Shown here piece by piece: positions 48,847-61,650 of a DNA stretch of 64,000 nt. How positions within the stretch are numbered: the stretch's first letter is position 1; every line of letters starts with the position of its first letter. The position numbers were made by a program, and so were the translations under genes. Origin of the DNA: Manis javanica (Eukaryota > Chordata > Mammalia > Pholidota > Manidae). The DNA lies in assembly GCF_040802235.1 (NCBI RefSeq), contig NC_133169.1, positions 44,895,034-44,959,033 on the forward strand. Reading direction: 5' to 3'. The notes below the pieces were generated by a model. The model worked only from the letters and a program-made list of their open reading frames with translations, was not told the origin of the DNA and did no database searches.

Positions 48847-51800
48847 GTAGGAGTCAAGACTGTGGCGTGTGTAGGGCAGCGGTAATTTCCTTCCCAAACC
48901 ATATATATTTTGAAAATACAACTATTCCTAAAAGAGAGACCAGAGGATACAGTACAACAGCCAGGCTACATTTACATCCATTAGAACTCAGCATCTCATG
49001 AATGGTGTAAGATACAAGCCACAGCCTGGCGGGACCTGAGCTCTCCCCCCACCCCACCTCCCTGTTGGGAAGAAAAGAGTTGCAGTGGGGAGGAAGTGGA
49101 AGTGCAGGACTGCTAAATAACCAGCTCTAGCAATCTGCACCAAAAGTACAGACACACATTGTATGGTGAGCTGGACACTAGAGAAATGGAAAAGTAAAAT
49201 TTGCGAACAGGTCCACACAGCTCACTCGCCTGGGATAAAAGAAAAGCGAGGGCTTTTTGAAAGCCTTCCTACAACAATACAACCTTTATAGACTGACCAA
49301 GGAAGAAACAGAAAATCTAAACAGACCAATTACCAACAAAGAAATTGACTCGGTGATCAAAAAACTACCCAAAAACAAAATCCCTGGGCAAAATGGATTC
49401 CCTGCTAAATTTTATCAGACATATAGAGAAGACATAATACCCATTCTCCTTAAAGTTGTCCAAAAAATAGAAGAGGAGGGAATACTCCCAAACTCATTCT
49501 ATGAAGCCAGCATCACTCTAATACCAAAAGCAGGCAAAGACCCCACCAAAAAAGAAAATTACAGAACAATATCCCTGATGAATATAGATGCAAAAATACT
49601 CAACAAAATATTAGCAAACCAAATTCAAAAATACATCAAGAGGATCATACACCATGACCAAGTGGGATTCATCTCAGGGATGCAAGGATGGTACAACATT
49701 CAAAAATATATCAACATCATCCACCACATCAATAAAAAGAAGGACAAAAACCACATGACCATCTCCATAGATGCTGAAAAAGCATTCGACAAAATTCAAC
49801 TTCCATTCGTGATAAAAACTCTCAATAAAATAGGTATACAGGGCAAGTACTTCAACATAATAAAGGCCATATATGACAAACCCACAGCCAACATCATACT
49901 TGACAGCGAGAAGCTGAAAGCTTTTGCTCTAAGATCGGGAACAAGACAGGAATGCACACTCTCCCAACTGTTATTCAACATAGTACTGGAGGTCTTAGCC
50001 ACAGCAATCAGACAAAACAAAGAAATATAAGGCATCCAGATTGGTAAAGAAGAAGTCAAACTGTCACTAATTGCAGACGACATGATAGTATAGATAAAAA
50101 AACTCTAAAGACTCGACTCCAAAATTACTACAACTAATATAAGCATTCAGCAACGTTGGATACAAAATTAATACACAAAAATATTTGGCATACCTATACA
50201 CTAACAATGAACTAACAGAAAGAGAAATCATTAAAACAATTCCATTCACAATAGCATCAAAAAGAATAAAATACCTGGGAATAAACCTAAACAAGGAAGT
50301 GAAAGACCTATACCCTAAAAACTACAAGACATTCTTAAGAGAAATTAAAGAGGACACTAACAAATGGATACTAATCCCATGCTCTTGGCTAGGAAGAATT
50401 AATATCGCCAAATGGCCATCCTGCCCAAAGCAATATACAGATTCTATGCAATCCCTATCAAATCACCAACAGCATTCTTCAATGAACTGAAACAAATAGT
50501 TCAAAAATTCATATAGAAAAACCAAAGACCCCGAATAGCCAAAGCAATCCTGAGAAGGAAGAATAAAGTGGGGAGAGGGAACTCACTCCCCAACTTCAAG
50601 CTCTACTACAAAGGCACAGTAATCAAGAGGATTTGGTACTAGCACAAGAACAGAGCCACAGACCAGTGGAACAGAATAAAGAATCCAAACATTAACCAAA
50701 CATATATGGCCAATTAATAGATGATAAAGGAGCCATGGACATACAATAGGGAAATGACAGTCTCTTCAACAGAAGTTGCTGGAAAAACTGGACAGCTACA
50801 TGTAAGAGAATGAAACTAGATGACTGTCTAACCCTATACACAAAAGTAAATTCGAAATGGATCAGAGACCTGAATGTAAGTCATGAAACCATAAAACTCT
50901 TAGAAAAAAACATAGACAAAAATCTCTTGAACATAAACACCAGTGACTTCTTCTTGAACATATCTCCCTGGGTAAGGGAAACAAAAACAAAAATGAACAA
51001 GGGAGACTACATCAAACTGAAAAGCTTCTGTACAGCAAAGGACACCACCAATAGAACAAAAAGGCATCCTATAGTATGGGGGGATATATTCATAAATGAC
51101 AGGTCATATAAAGGGTTGACATCCAAAATATATGAAGAGCTCACACACATCAACAAACAAAAAGCAAATAATCCAATTAAAAAATGGTCAGAGGAACTGA
51201 ACAGACAGTTCTCCAAAGAAGAAATTCAGATGGCCAACAGACATATGAAGAGATGCTCCACCTCACTAGTCATCAGAGAAATGCAAATTAAAATCACTAT
51301 AAGATATCACCTCACACCAGTAAGCATCGCCACCATCCAAAAGACAAATAAGAACAAATGTTGGCAAGGATGTGAAGAAAGGGGAACCCTCCTACACTGC
51401 TGGTGGGAATGTAAACTAGTTCAACCACTGTGGAAAGCAATATGGAGGTTCCTCATAAAAACTCAAAATAGAAATACCGTTTGACCCAGGAATTCCACTC
51501 CTAGCAATTTACCCCAAGAATGCAGCAGCCCAGTTTTAAAAAGACATATGCACCCCTATGTTTATTGCCGCACTATTCACAATAGCCAAGAAATGGAAGC
51601 AACCTGAGTGTCCATCAGTAGATGAGAGGATAAAGAAGATGTTGTACACATACACAATGGAATGTTATGCATCCATAAGAAGAAAACAAATCATACCATT
51701 TGTAACAACATGGATGGAGCTAGAGGGTATTATGCTCAGTGAAATAAGCCAGGCAGAGAAAGACAAGTATGGAATGATTTCACTCATCTGTGGAGTATAA

Positions 51801-52175
51801 GTACAAAGGAAAAACTGAAGGAGCAAAGTACCAGAAGACTCACAGAACCCAAGAATGGACTAACAGTTACCAAAGGGAAAAGGACTGGGGAGGATGGGTG
51901 GGAAGGGAGGAATAAGGAGGGCAGAGGGGAAAAAGGGGGCATTATGATTAGCATGTATAATGTTGGGGGGCATGGAGAGGGCTGTATAACACAGAGAAGA
52001 CAAGTAGTGATTCTACAACATCTTGTAGGCTGACAGGCAATGACTGCAATGGGGAATGTGGGGGGAACTTGGTGGTGGGGGGAGTCTAGTAAACATAATA
52101 TTCCTCATGCAATTGTAGAGTAATGATACCAAAATAAAAATAAATAAAAATAAATAAATAAGTAAATAAATAAAT
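48847..52175 (+). mobile_element. L1-C, internally deleted LINE-1
   Basis: A 5' UTR of about 410 bases (48847-49256) is joined directly to ORF2 just before the reverse transcriptase (about 49262). ORF1 and the endonuclease, together about 3.3 kb compared with L1-B and L1-D, are missing. The element continues to a normal 3' UTR with a G-rich tract (51880-51945) and an A-rich (AAATA)n tail (52126-52175). Similar flanks at 48831 ('aaatgttttaataggag') and 52172 ('aaatgtattagtagaa') look like a diverged target-site duplication, which would make the deleted form the one that inserted. The 5' UTR matches L1-D only partly, so it is a variant promoter type. Confidence 0.85.
49262..51800 (+). pseudogene. 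L1 ORF2 remnant, reverse transcriptase well preserved
   Basis: One frame is open from the junction to 50030 and covers the fingers and palm of the reverse transcriptase ([56 protein letters not shown]). A TAA at 50028-50030 ends it. The catalytic motif follows at about 50070 and reads IADDM rather than FADDM. Further pieces are 50185-50490, 50810-51484 (a 224-codon open stretch including the zinc-knuckle-like [16 protein letters not shown]) and 51558-51800 (ends ICGV). It is the best preserved ORF2 of the window after the reverse transcriptase, yet still inactive. Confidence 0.85.
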
Positions 52176-55100
52176 GTATTAGTAGAATGAGAAAAGTACA
52201 GAATTTGTCTAATACTAAGCACCAACAAAATGATCTTAATCAGGAAGTCATTTAATGTTGCTAAGGAAAAACACTCATGTAGCTTCTTTTCATTGCAAAC
52301 TATGCAAATTCTTTTTTAAATTAAAACAAAGTTAATGCATTTAAAGAAATAATACTTACTAGTGGCATAAATTTAGATTTTCATTGTAACAAAGTACTAA
52401 CTTCTGTTTTCAGTCACTTTATCATCATTTTTCAAGTATTTCAAGTGGCAGTTTAAAGTCACAACTTAAGTTCTCAAATTCTCACACTCATTTAATAAAT
52501 ACCTGTTTATTGAATGCTTACAATGTATGAAATCAGTACCTTTTAGGGACTTTAAAAAAACCAAAGAATCACTCCTATGAGGTGTGTATTAGGTCAACAG
52601 GCTGCTATCTTTCAAGGCTGCAAAGGAGCAAAGCCCTTCAAATAAAATTATCAAAATTTAAAAAGGAGAAAAATAGTGGACATCTACTCTCAGCCATAGT
52701 GTTTTAAAAAACAACAAAATAAAACATCCACTATCAAACCACCTGAGGGTGAACATGGGCAGATCACTGCTTACTTGAAATGCCTTAGAAGCAAATAGGC
52801 TGTGAACAGTGGCACCGATTCTAAGCTGTATAAGGCGACTATGGCAGGATAGGGAGGGGGGAGAAACATTGTACCTTCAAGGCTGCTCAGTATTAATAAA
52901 ACAGATAATGTAAGATACATAAGTTTGTCACAGTAGAAATATCAGCATATGGCTTGTTAACATGTAAATTTTTCCTGAGAAACACAAATGAAGATTGTAT
53001 TTTTTACTTCCTGTTCTAAACTGCTATGAGGATTGAACTACTAAATATTTTAGGTGCCACATCCACGTCATTATATTTCAGAAGATCAAGTCGTGAATTT
53101 TGTTATTTATATGCAATTTATCATTATAAAAAATTTGAAATACTATAACTCATGAAATTAAAATATTTTCCATACCATGTGTAAATCTTTTACCATATTT
53201 TTGATTAATTTTCATCAAGATAAAATCCTAAAAAGAGGAATAAAAAGGTCAAAGGGTACTGACATAAACTGACACAACACCACGACTGGAATGATGCCAA
53301 CAAAATTTGAGTAAACCAGAGTTTCTTCGGTAAGGCATAAAAACATGATGAGAAATTTTCAAAAGTTGGGTAACTAAATATTTAGTAAGTACTCTCCTTA
53401 TGCAATAGCATTTTTACTGGATTTTTCAAGAGTAATCCAAGGAATCTAGAGTCTCCTTGGGGTGGCAGTTATTCAACAAACATAAACTTACTTACTAGCT
53501 TGCCTGTAGGTATTGTGCTTAGTGTTGGTGATTAAAAAAAGAAGACAAACAGGATTCAGATGTTTGCATAAATTCCTTTCCCATAAGATGTTTTAGAGTT
53601 TAATGCAATACAAAATGCTCCAGGTTTCTTTTAGGACAAGGTAGAGTATATGTAAAATAATAAAACCCTAAGAGGAAAAACAGGTGAGTAAATTGGATAT
53701 CATCTGAGGATGTTATTCGATATTCTTTTCCTAAAATTACCATGAAAAATTTTTGTAAAAAAATTACTATCCCTCCGTTTCCATAAGGCATTTTGCACAT
53801 ATCCATGCAGACATCAAATCTTCTTAGTCTTCCTTCTTATGATCTGAGTTACATGTGCTCTGACTCTCTCCAAAAAGTCTAGTCTACAATAATAATCAAT
53901 CTGTGGTGTGTTTTCTGTGATATGCTCAAATCTATTTTCTCTTTAATGAGTGAAAAACCCAATCAGTTTAAAAGACTTTCTTTGCCTTAATCAACACAGA
54001 ACTGAAAAAATATCCCAAGTCCATCTAACAATAAGATAGTTATAGTTGTTCCTTTGTGTATACTTCAGGGCAGTTATGGCTTGGGTCTGATAAACTGCCA
54101 CCATCTTCAAATAACATTATATAGAAGTAATTGCAATATAATATATAAAGATTTAAATCAAAGCAATGGCTTTCTTGAGTTTCAAAACAGAAAATAAGCA
54201 ATTTACCAGAAAAATAAGACAAGTAGACATTTAACTTGTCCATTCAGGAAACATTTACTGACCATATTTATGTACCAGGTAGGCACTAGGGATACACATA
54301 AAATGATCCTGGGGAATTGGTAGCTTAGAGAAATAGCTATTAAAGAAAATCTACTATTTTGATTGTGAGACAAGTATCAAAAATAGAAGTCTGGACATGT
54401 TTTGGGAAAGGAAAAAATGGACAATTAATCAAACGGCTTCTAGTAAAGGGTAACATATAAGGTAAATGTACCACCAGGAGTTATTAAGTGAAATAATAGA
54501 GAAATGATAAACATCTCACATTTCTACCTTAAAAACAAAAAATAACCCCTTTGAATATATCCATATAGCTTCTGCTTTCACTCCACATTCATTCTTGACA
54601 GTTCTATCTCTGTTCTCTTATCTTCCTCTCATTTTCCATCCCATTGTAATCTGCTTCTGATTGTACAACTACACAAGGCCATTTTCTTATTGTTACTCCT
54701 TATTACAGAACTATTTATTTGTCCATAACCAGGAATCCTCAGGACAATTTGTAAATAACTCACTTTTAAGGGGTAAGATCATTTTGAAAATCTGATCAGA
54801 GCTATGGAGTTGTAAAAATGCACATACACATACACGTTTTCCTATATGACTTTAGAAGATAAATAGATTCCTTCAAACCCACTAATAAACCCAGAGATTT
54901 TTGCAAAGCCTTGGTCTGAAAGAAGCTATTAAGGGCTGTGGGGCCAACACAAACCAAACACATGTGTTTAAATAGTTACTGTACACTGGGGCTGAGAGAC
55001 ATCAAATTTGTTAAAATCCATGCACTTATAATACAGCTAAAATACAAAAAAGCAATCTTTTGGAGGATGCTTTAAAAATCACTCACTTTTCGAGAACTTG

Positions 55101-56205
55101 TAAATAAAAAATCAAATATTTAAACTGCTTTCCTATACCAACTTTACCACTGGATGAACAAATAGTGATACGGAAAAATTTCTTTCTTAAGAATTCCACC
55201 TAACAAATTAAATAAAGAACAAATCCAGGCAATCATTAATAGCCTCTAATGTCACAAAGAGAGAAACTGGAAACTGTTTCCTGATGAAAGTATGTGTCAT
55301 CATCCCTGAGACAGTTCTGCCAAAAGAGACACGAAAATGAATCCAGTTCCCTAGATGTATTTACGTCTATAGGAAGCACATGGGGGCAGGTCATGCTATT
55401 ACATGGTACCATGGGGATACATTAGCAAAATGCAGACAAAACACCCAGGTTCTTCCAACAAATAAGATGTAAGGGAAGAAGGGGCACAGGGAGAAAACCA
55501 AAAGATTTAAAAGAGAAACAACCAAATCCAATGTGCGGGCCTTGTTTGAATCCAACTGTAAGAAATCATTTGTAAGAAGCAACTACAGAAGTATGAACAC
55601 TGACTGAACATTTACTGATATTAAGGCAATGTGTCATTTTTACAAGGGTTCATAGTATTGTGGCTATGTTCATTCAAAGAATCTCTTTTACCGATATATA
55701 GTAAATAAAGACTATGGATAAAATGCTATCATGTCTGAGATTTGCTTTAAAAATCCAGGGTAGGAAGGAAGACAGACTAGGCGAAGGCATAAATAAGAGA
55801 GGATTGGCCGTGAGTTGATAGTTGGTGGGTGCATGAGGACTCATTAAATGCTGTTCTTTATTGTTATATATATCTTTGAGATATTCTAAAATAGTTTCTT
55901 TTTAAATCCTTGGTTTATAAGAAAGCAAAACTGAGAAGTTTCCTTTCTTAAAGTGAATGGCAAATAATAAGCATCCTTCTAGCTTATTGGGGCTTGGAAA
56001 CAGAAGATAATCTATAATCACCAGTACCAGTTGTTCCACAGAATCTTGGGATCTCTGCCTTAGAAGGCATGATTTGAACAGAATCATGAAGCTCCTCAGT
56101 GACAGGTGGGAAAGACCAGCAACATGATCTGAACCAGAGTAACTGACCCATCCCAAAAATGATGATGATTTTATATTTTAAATCCTGAAGGTTCAGAAAG
56201 AAGGA
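52176..56205. other. Long intron-like interval with traces of old repeats
   Basis: No reliable gene is seen. Small traces of the 'attcaacaaa/tttattga' type typical of L2 or MIR tails occur near 52495-52520, 53470-53535 and 54240-54300. A possible 64-base minus-strand exon at 52775-52838 is discussed under findings. The minus-strand open frame at 55902-56156 shows no domain. Confidence 0.4.
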
Positions 56206-56209
56206 ACAG

Positions 56210-56515
56210 TTTGAGATAAATTGATATAAATTTTATGTGGAACTTCCAAGGGGGTTTCTTAAAAAGAGGGTAAAGCTCCTCTTTCGCCTCTCCATCCTGC
56301 TGCTTTAAGACTGTGATGGCTGGAAAGCTAGCAACTATCTAGGAACATGAAGCAGAGATGCACCATAAGGAATACGGTGCCGTGACACAGAAGGACCTGA
56401 CCTTCAGACTTCTTTCCACATGAAAGAAATAAACTTCTCACTTACTTAAGCTACTGTGTTATTTGGGGTTTCTTCTCTTTTGTATACAGCCAAACCTGAC
56501 CCGAAGTTATAAAAA
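56210..56515 (+). mobile_element. Ancient LTR-like or medium-reiterated repeat
   Basis: 'gtgatggctggaaagctagc' (56314-56333) followed by 'catgaaagaaataaacttct' (56418-56437) and 'aagctactgtgttatttggg' (56448-56467) form a succession common to an old mammalian repeat with an AATAAA signal near its end. The family is uncertain. Confidence 0.45.
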
Positions 56516-57514
56516 AAATAAACATGAATACCTGAAAAACAGTGATGTATCAGAAGTTGTTTAAAAGCTTATTCTTTGGAAGCCAGTAATGTGATGTGTA
56601 TTATAAAGAAGAAGATACAAGGATATAAAAAGAGATCAAAGGAAAATAGTTGTCCTTAATATATTAATTCAAGCTTCTAATGAGACAATTGGTGTAAAAA
56701 ACTGAACATGGTACTGAACACTGCAAAGCTTAAGGTAGGTTTTTGCATCACCTAGTTTCAGATAAAACCAGGGAAGCATTTAACATTCCAATATATACAA
56801 ACAGTAATATTTTCTTCTCTTTCCTTTCCTCTTCTGATAAATACCAGTAACCAAATACATATTCTTAGAATAAAAACACAGGTACAGTAAAGACCACCAA
56901 TTGTTAACTTCGTGTTAATAGGGGGTAGAAAAGAAAATTTTACATAACTCTACCTTCCCAAATCTACAAATTCCCACCTTCAGAAAAAAAGTCATCTGAG
57001 GAAAATTAAAATAATATAATCAAGTTCTGAACTTCCTAGAAATCAAAAACAGATCTATACCAATTTAAATATAAAGGTTAAAATAAAGGTCTCTATCCAG
57101 CTCCCTATATGTGACAGGCTGAAAAAAATTTAATAAAGAATGGCAATTTTTTTTCTGGACCTAGATTTTTAAAAGTGCTTGTCTCTGCAATGATGGCAAG
57201 TTACACATTACACAATGTGTTTCAAGTTGTTTTATAAAAATGCTGATCATCCAATCTAGAATTATTATGAAGTTTTAAGAAATAATATAAATCATAGGCT
57301 TTTAGAAGTAATTCTAATTTGACTAAAGTTAGTGACTGCTAAATATTTAGCTCTCTGGTTCCCCAAAAGCAAAGTCCATGTTTTATTCAGTTTTGTATCT
57401 CCACCACCTGGCAAACAAGCATAACCACCTGGCACATAGTAGGTACTCATGAAATATTTTTTGAATCAAACAATGACTTTTACAACCAACTAGTAAATAT
57501 TTGCTGATTAAACA

Positions 57515-57825
57515 GAAGGAACAAAATAGCAGTAGACTCATGGGCAATGAGAAGTGGTGGGATGGGTGGGAAGGGAGAAGGGTATTAAAAGGCATGGTAA
57601 TTCACAATCACAATATAGGTAGGTCACGGGGGATGGTAGTACAGTACAGAGAATAATTAATGTTTCTAATTTCTACTATGTTGATAGTGACTGCAATAGA
57701 GGGGGTGAGGACTTGATAATATGGTGGGATGTTGAACCACTGTGTATTTGAAACCATCATTAGACTGTATATTATTGATACTTTAATTTTAAAAATAAAA
57801 TAAATAAAAAATAAAAAGTATTTGT
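57515..57825 (+). mobile_element. L1 3' UTR fragment
   Basis: It parallels the end of L1-B and L1-C: 'ggaacaaaatagcagtagactca' (57519-57541), the G-rich stretch 57550-57585, 'gatagtgactgcaatag' (57682-57698), 'gaggacttgataatatgg' and an AAATA-rich tail (57793-57822). It is 5'-truncated to about 310 bases and somewhat older than L1-A to L1-D. Confidence 0.8.
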
Positions 57826-58597
57826 GTGATTAAATCTGCCCACCACTTTTTAAATGATTATAGTTACTAACAGTATTATAAACATTTATGTATGTTTTCC
57901 TGAATCTGTTCTATTCATTTAACTATTATTAAATTAAGTAAATCAATTTTCTTGACATATTTTAGTAAATAATTTTAGTATTTATTCCTACTGAATTTAA
58001 TTTACTAGATTCAGTTAATCCAATGTATCATACCCACTTTTGGTATTAACTTCACCTTCTGTTGAGACATAGTGCCAACAGTTATCTAATAATGGGGAAG
58101 ATACACCAGTTACAGATCTCAAACACTAATACAATAGGTCCTTTACAATTAACTGAAATATTTTTCTCTTTAGATAAATACTGATTATAGAAATAAAATT
58201 ACTTCTATATATCAAGTTTCTCTCACTTTTAGCCTCTCAGGTTTGTGAAATAATTATGCTTACAAGTAAAATATATATTTAAGTAAAATAGTTAACTATT
58301 TAGAAGACATTATAAGGCTGAGCAATACTTTTTATATTTCAAAATGCTACTACTACTAGTATAATTAGAAGAGCACAGTCAAGGTAAACCAGCATAACTC
58401 CAAAGCAACTATGTCCTTAAACTAAGGAAAATTAAGCCGGGTAACACAAAAAACCTAAACAATATATAATTTTGCAAAGAGATGAATTTCAGTAAGGTCC
58501 CTTGATAGGTTTATACTTTCAAGTATGCCAAATAAATGATGAAATTAATACACATAGCCAAATTCCAAAAAGGTAACATTAAAAAATATCTAAATTA
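57826..58597. other. AT-rich DNA with no recognised feature
   Basis: A minus-strand stretch near 58040-58130 is open and has splice-like borders but no recognisable peptide. I did not call it. Confidence 0.4.
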
Positions 58598-59219
58598 AAG
58601 ATGGCTGCATGAGAGGAGAGACAGAGGCTTCCTTCTAAAACTGGATACAATTAGAAAATTTAATTGGCACAACTAATCCTGAGAGAGTAACAGGAAAGAG
58701 GATGGCATCAGACAGTACACACCTGGAGAAAAGAACAGACCTCAGCGAACGGGGTAACGTACCAGAGCTGTGGCTCTGTGGGACCCGAGCCACTCCCCCA
58801 ACCCAGCTCACTGGTGGGAGGAAAAGAAATGGAGCAGGGAAGGAGTGGAAGGCTTGGGACTGCTGAATACCTAGCTCCGGAGATCTGCGCTGGGAGCACA
58901 AACCTACATTTCATAGTGCTTTCATGAGACTCGCATGACTACTGGTTGGAAAGTTAATACAATCAGAGTTCCTGGGGAGACTGGGATTCCAGCTGCTAGT
59001 GGAAAGCAGGGATCCATATCTGGCTGCTCTGGGACAAAAACTTATACCTGTGTGCCCGGCCCACTGGCTCAGGCAGTTGAGACAGGCACAGCAGCCAGGA
59101 GACGGAGAAGAGCTCTTTCCTACCCCTAGTACCACTCCCCTGCAACCTCTGACATTGCTTCAGGGGCTCAGCAACTCCAGAATAGAGCTTCTGGACACTA
59201 GAGGTCGCCATATACAAAC

Positions 59220-60071
59220 ATGAAATGCCAAAGGAACCTTGTCCAGAGTAAAATGGTTAATACAACTCCAGAGAAATATTTAAATGATATGGATCTTGTG
59301 ACTCTTCCTGAAAGGGATTTCAAAATAAAAATAATCAACATCTTAATGGAAGTATGTAAAGACAACCAAGAACTCAGGAATGAATTCAGGTCAGAGATCC
59401 AATCATTAAAGAACATGATGGAGGGTATTAAATGCAGGTTGGATATGGTGGAGGAGAAAATAAATGAAATAGAAACTAGAGAAGAGGAATACAAAGAAGC
59501 TGAGGCACAGAGAGAAAAAAGATCCCTAAAAATGAAAGAATATTGAGAAAACTGTGTGACCAATCCAAGTGGAACAATATTCAGATTATAGGGATAGCAG
59601 AAGAAGAAGAGAGAGAAAAAGGGATAGAAAGTGTCTTTGAGGAGGTAGTTGCTGAAAACTTCCCCAATCTGGGGAAGGAGATAGTCTTTCAGGCCATGGA
59701 GTTCCACAGATTCCCCCTACACAAGGGACCCAAGGAAGACAACACCAAGACACATAGTAATTAAAATGGGAGAGATCAAGGATAAGGACAGACTGTTAAA
59801 AGCAGCCAGAGGCAGAAATAAGATCACAAACAAAGGAAATACCATCAGACTAACAACAGACTTCTCAGCAGAAACCTTACAGGCCAGAAGGGAGTGGCAT
59901 GATGTACTTAATGCCATGAAGCAGAAGGGCCTGGAACCAAGATTACTTTACCTGGCGAGATTATCATTTAAATTTGAAGGGGGGATTAAACAATTTCCAA
60001 ATAAGCAAAAGCTGAGAGAGTCTACCTCCCACAAACCATCTCTGCAGTCTATTTTGGAGGGACTGCTATAG
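59220..60071 (+). pseudogene. L1 ORF1 (RNA-binding protein), two frameshifts
   Basis: ORF1p trimerises through a coiled coil and coats L1 RNA. Here 59220-59546 encodes the N-terminus and a charged coiled coil (EEKINEIETREEEYKEAEAQ). After a frameshift near 59543, 59543-59764 encodes the RRM (WNNIQIIGIAEEE). After a second shift near 59760, 59766-60071 encodes the C-terminal domain (KDRLLKAAR, IRLTTDFSAETLQARREW, EPRLLYLARLSFKFEGG) to the natural stop. All three domains are readable, so damage is limited to the two indels. Confidence 0.85.
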
Positions 60072-60378
60072 ATAGAAGTGTTCCTAGGGTTGGATAGCTG
60101 TCACCAGATGTAGTAAAATCATGGAAGGGAGGGTGGAGCAGCTGATTTGGAGGCAAATGCAAAATTAAGTTGACTATCCCCAAAGCCAATCAAGGGATAG
60201 AGAAAAAGTATAAAATCTGATACCTTATATACAAAGAATGAAGGAGAAAGAAAAAGGAGAAATAGAAAAGAATCTTTAGATTGTGTTTGTAACAGCATAC
60301 TAAGTGAGTTAAGTTAGACACTTAGATAGTAAGGAAAGTAACCTGGAAGCTTTGGTAACCACGAATCTAAAGCCTGAA

Positions 60379-61650
60379 ATGGCAATAAGTACATACCTAT
60401 TGATAACCACCCTAAATGTAAATGGACTGAATGCACCAATCAAAAGACATAGAGTCAATGAATGGATAAAAAACAAGACCCAGATTTATGCTTCTTACAA
60501 GAGACTCACTTCAAACCCAAAGACATACACAGACTAAAAGTCAAGGGATGGAAAAACATATTTCATGCAAACAATAGGGAGAAAAAAGCAGGTGTTGCAG
60601 TACTAGTATCAGACAAACTAGAATTCCAAACAAAGAAAGTAACAGGAGATAAAGAAGGACATTATATAATGATAAAGGGCTCAGTCCAACAAGGGAATAT
60701 AACCATTCTAAATATATATGCACCCAACACAGGAGCACCAGCATATGTGAAACAAATACTAACAGAACTAAAGGAGGAAATAGACTGCAATGCATTCATT
60801 TTAGGAGACATCAACACACCATTCACTCCAAAGGACAGATTCACCAGAGAGAAAATAAGTAAGGACACAGAGGCACTGAAGAACACACTAGAACAGGTGG
60901 ACCTAATAGACATCTATAGAACTCTACACCCAAAAGCAACAGGATACACATTCTTCTCAAGTACACATGGAGCATTTTCCAGAATAGATCACATACTAGG
61001 CCACAAAAAGAGCCTCAATAAATTCAAAAAGATTGAAATCCTACCAACCAACTTTTCAGACCACAAAGGTATAAAACTATAAATAAATTGTACCAAGAAA
61101 GCAAAAAGGCTCACAAACACATGGAGGCTTAACAACATGCTTCGAAATAGTCAATGGATCAACAACCAAATTAAAATGGAGATCCAGCAATATATGGAAA
61201 TAAATCACAACAACAACACAAAGCCCCAACTTCTGTGGGATGCAGCAAAAGCAGTCTTAAGAGGAAAGTATATTGCAATCCAGGCATATTTAAAGAAGGA
61301 AGAAAAAACCCAAATTAATAGTCTAACATTATAGTTATCAAAATTGGGAAAAGAAGAACAAATGAGGCCTAAAGCCAGCAGAAGCAGGGACATAATAAAG
61401 ATCAGAGAAGAAATAAAGAAAATTGAGAAGAATAAAACAATAGGAAAAATCAATGAAACCAAGAGCTGCTTCTTTGAGAAAATACATAAAATAGATAAGC
61501 CTCTAGCTGGATTTATTAAGAGAAAAAGAGAATCAACACACATCAGCAGAATCAGAAATAAGAAAGGAAACATCACGATGGTCCCAACAAAAATACAAAG
61601 AATTATTAGAGACTACTATGAAAACCTATATGCTAAGAAGCTGGAAAACC
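60379..61650 (+). pseudogene. L1 ORF2 5' part (endonuclease), broken
   Basis: The ORF2 ATG is at 60379 (MAISTYLLITTLNVNGLNAP). A frameshift near 60470 moves the reading to the phase that stays open to 61082. That covers the APE-like endonuclease with its catalytic-type motifs: LQETH, NIYAPN, GDINTP (usually GDFN), SRIDHIL and SDH before the stop. TAA at 61080-61082 and TAG at 61332-61334 interrupt the same phase, which then runs to and through the env junction at about 61650. Confidence 0.85.

Larger units (their letters stand above)
58598..61650 (+). mobile_element. L1-D, 5' half of a LINE-1 joined to retroviral sequence
   Basis: It begins with the complete 5' end of the L1 subfamily ('gatggctgcatgagagg', compare 35528). 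The 5' UTR, ORF1, spacer and ORF2 follow as far as the region between endonuclease and reverse transcriptase. At about 61650, within the stretch encoding ENLYAKKLEN, L1 similarity stops (L1-A continues normally at 22660) and retroviral env sequence starts with no intervening filler. The reverse transcriptase, C-terminal region and L1 3' UTR are absent. The right end of the composite is the A-rich tail at 63006-63058. Confidence 0.9.

Noticed and set aside
53195-53245. Possible minus-strand exon with an AG after a T-rich tract
   Set aside because: The surrounding sequence looks like an old repeat ('ggtcaaagggta' type) and the short peptide has no match that I know.
58040-58130. Minus-strand splice-flanked open stretch
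   Set aside because: A GGTATG donor and an AG acceptor candidate exist, but the acceptor tract is weak and the peptide is not recognisable.
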